From NCBI RefSeq assembly GCF_901709675.1, contig NC_051088.1, positions 3,220,664-3,284,663 on the forward strand: a DNA stretch of 64,000 nt, written 5' to 3'. The position numbers and the translations under genes are program-made. Positions within the stretch are counted from its first letter, which is position 1. Each line of letters opens with the position of its first letter. Positions 63,573-64,000 of this stretch are shown here, one piece after another. The notes under the pieces were generated by a model that saw only the letters and a program-made list of their open reading frames with translations, had not been told where the DNA came from and ran no database searches. The stretch comes from Syngnathus acus. Taxonomy: Eukaryota > Chordata > Actinopteri > Syngnathiformes > Syngnathidae.

Positions 63573-63800
63573 CCTTATGGTGACCACCCATCACCACTCA
63601 GGTAACTGCAGGGCTCACACATAAAAATAAGGTTTCACAGTAACATTCAGACCCAAGGACAAGCTAGAGTCTTTTTAAAGGATGAAAAGAAACAGGCACC
63701 AGCTCTGTGGATAAATTGCTTGAATGGGGACCAGGTGTGACCACATTGAAGGGTTCTCTGAGCAGGTTAGGGTTACGGTTAGGTATATATATATATGTAA

Positions 63801-64000
63801 GGCGGCTCGGTGGCGCACTGGGTAGTACGTCCGCCTCACAGTTAGGAGGGTGCGGGTTCCATTCCACCTCCGGCCCTCCCTGTGTGGAGTTTGCATGTTC
63901 TCCCCGGGCCCGCGTGGGTTTTCTCCGGGCACTCCGGTTTCCTCCCACATCCCAAAAACATGCTTGGTGGGCCGATTGAGCACTCCAAATTGCCCCTAGG
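63801..64000 (+). mobile_element. tRNA-headed SINE, 5' part (runs off the right edge)
   Basis: This is the only copy with the complete tRNA-like head. A box tggcgcactggg is at 63811-63822 and B box ggttccattcc is at 63855-63865, spaced as in tRNA promoters, followed by the family body. It identifies the family as tRNA-derived. Its tail lies outside the window. Confidence 0.87.

Overview
This window is nuclear DNA from a bony fish, most likely a percomorph teleost. The evidence is spliced genes with GT-AG introns, dense di- to pentanucleotide microsatellites, several cut-and-paste transposons with target-site duplications, and five or more copies of a tRNA-headed SINE with a (CATC)n tail, a type common in percomorph genomes. 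I cannot name the species. There are no bacterial, plasmid or phage features, no CRISPR array, and no rRNA or tRNA gene.

Four protein-coding genes can be supported. At the left edge, on the minus strand, are the first two coding exons of a CaM-kinase-like vesicle-associated (CaMKV-like) pseudokinase; the rest lies beyond the window. At 32.27-34.81 kb (+) is a complete nine-exon mitochondrial glutamate carrier of the SLC25A22/A18/A55 group. At 36.87-44.38 kb (-) is a complete eight-exon tetraspanin, TSPAN2. At 47.54-48.34 kb (-) is the single coding exon of nerve growth factor (NGF). TSPAN2 and NGF lie side by side in the same orientation, as in mammals. The carrier and TSPAN2 converge tail to tail, with predicted poly(A) signals about 400 bp apart. 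I reconstructed exon boundaries by hand; every junction keeps frame and has GT-AG ends.

The rest is intron or intergenic DNA. From 1.3 to 32 kb I see repeats only, apart from one possible distant 5' untranslated exon. Mapped elements include a TA-flanked TIR element with 251-bp internal tandem repeats (9.28-10.39 kb), a hAT-type insertion inside an older hAT-like element (14.4-15.6 kb), and a pogo/Tigger element nested in another TIR element (20.4-22.5 kb). From 48.4 kb to the end lie two solo LTRs, an intact relative of the 14.4-kb element that shows the empty site, and a transposon cluster at 57.3-61.4 kb containing a near-perfect inverted repeat with two 650-bp arms. A hAT-like element carrying a SINE follows at 63.0-63.6 kb.

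The most notable points are an expanded basic loop between cysteines 2 and 3 of the NGF domain, resembling what was described as neurotrophin-6 in Xiphophorus; the 1.37-kb palindrome; and the recurrence of 185-251-bp tandem repeats inside three different transposon families. I found no convincing undescribed multi-gene system.
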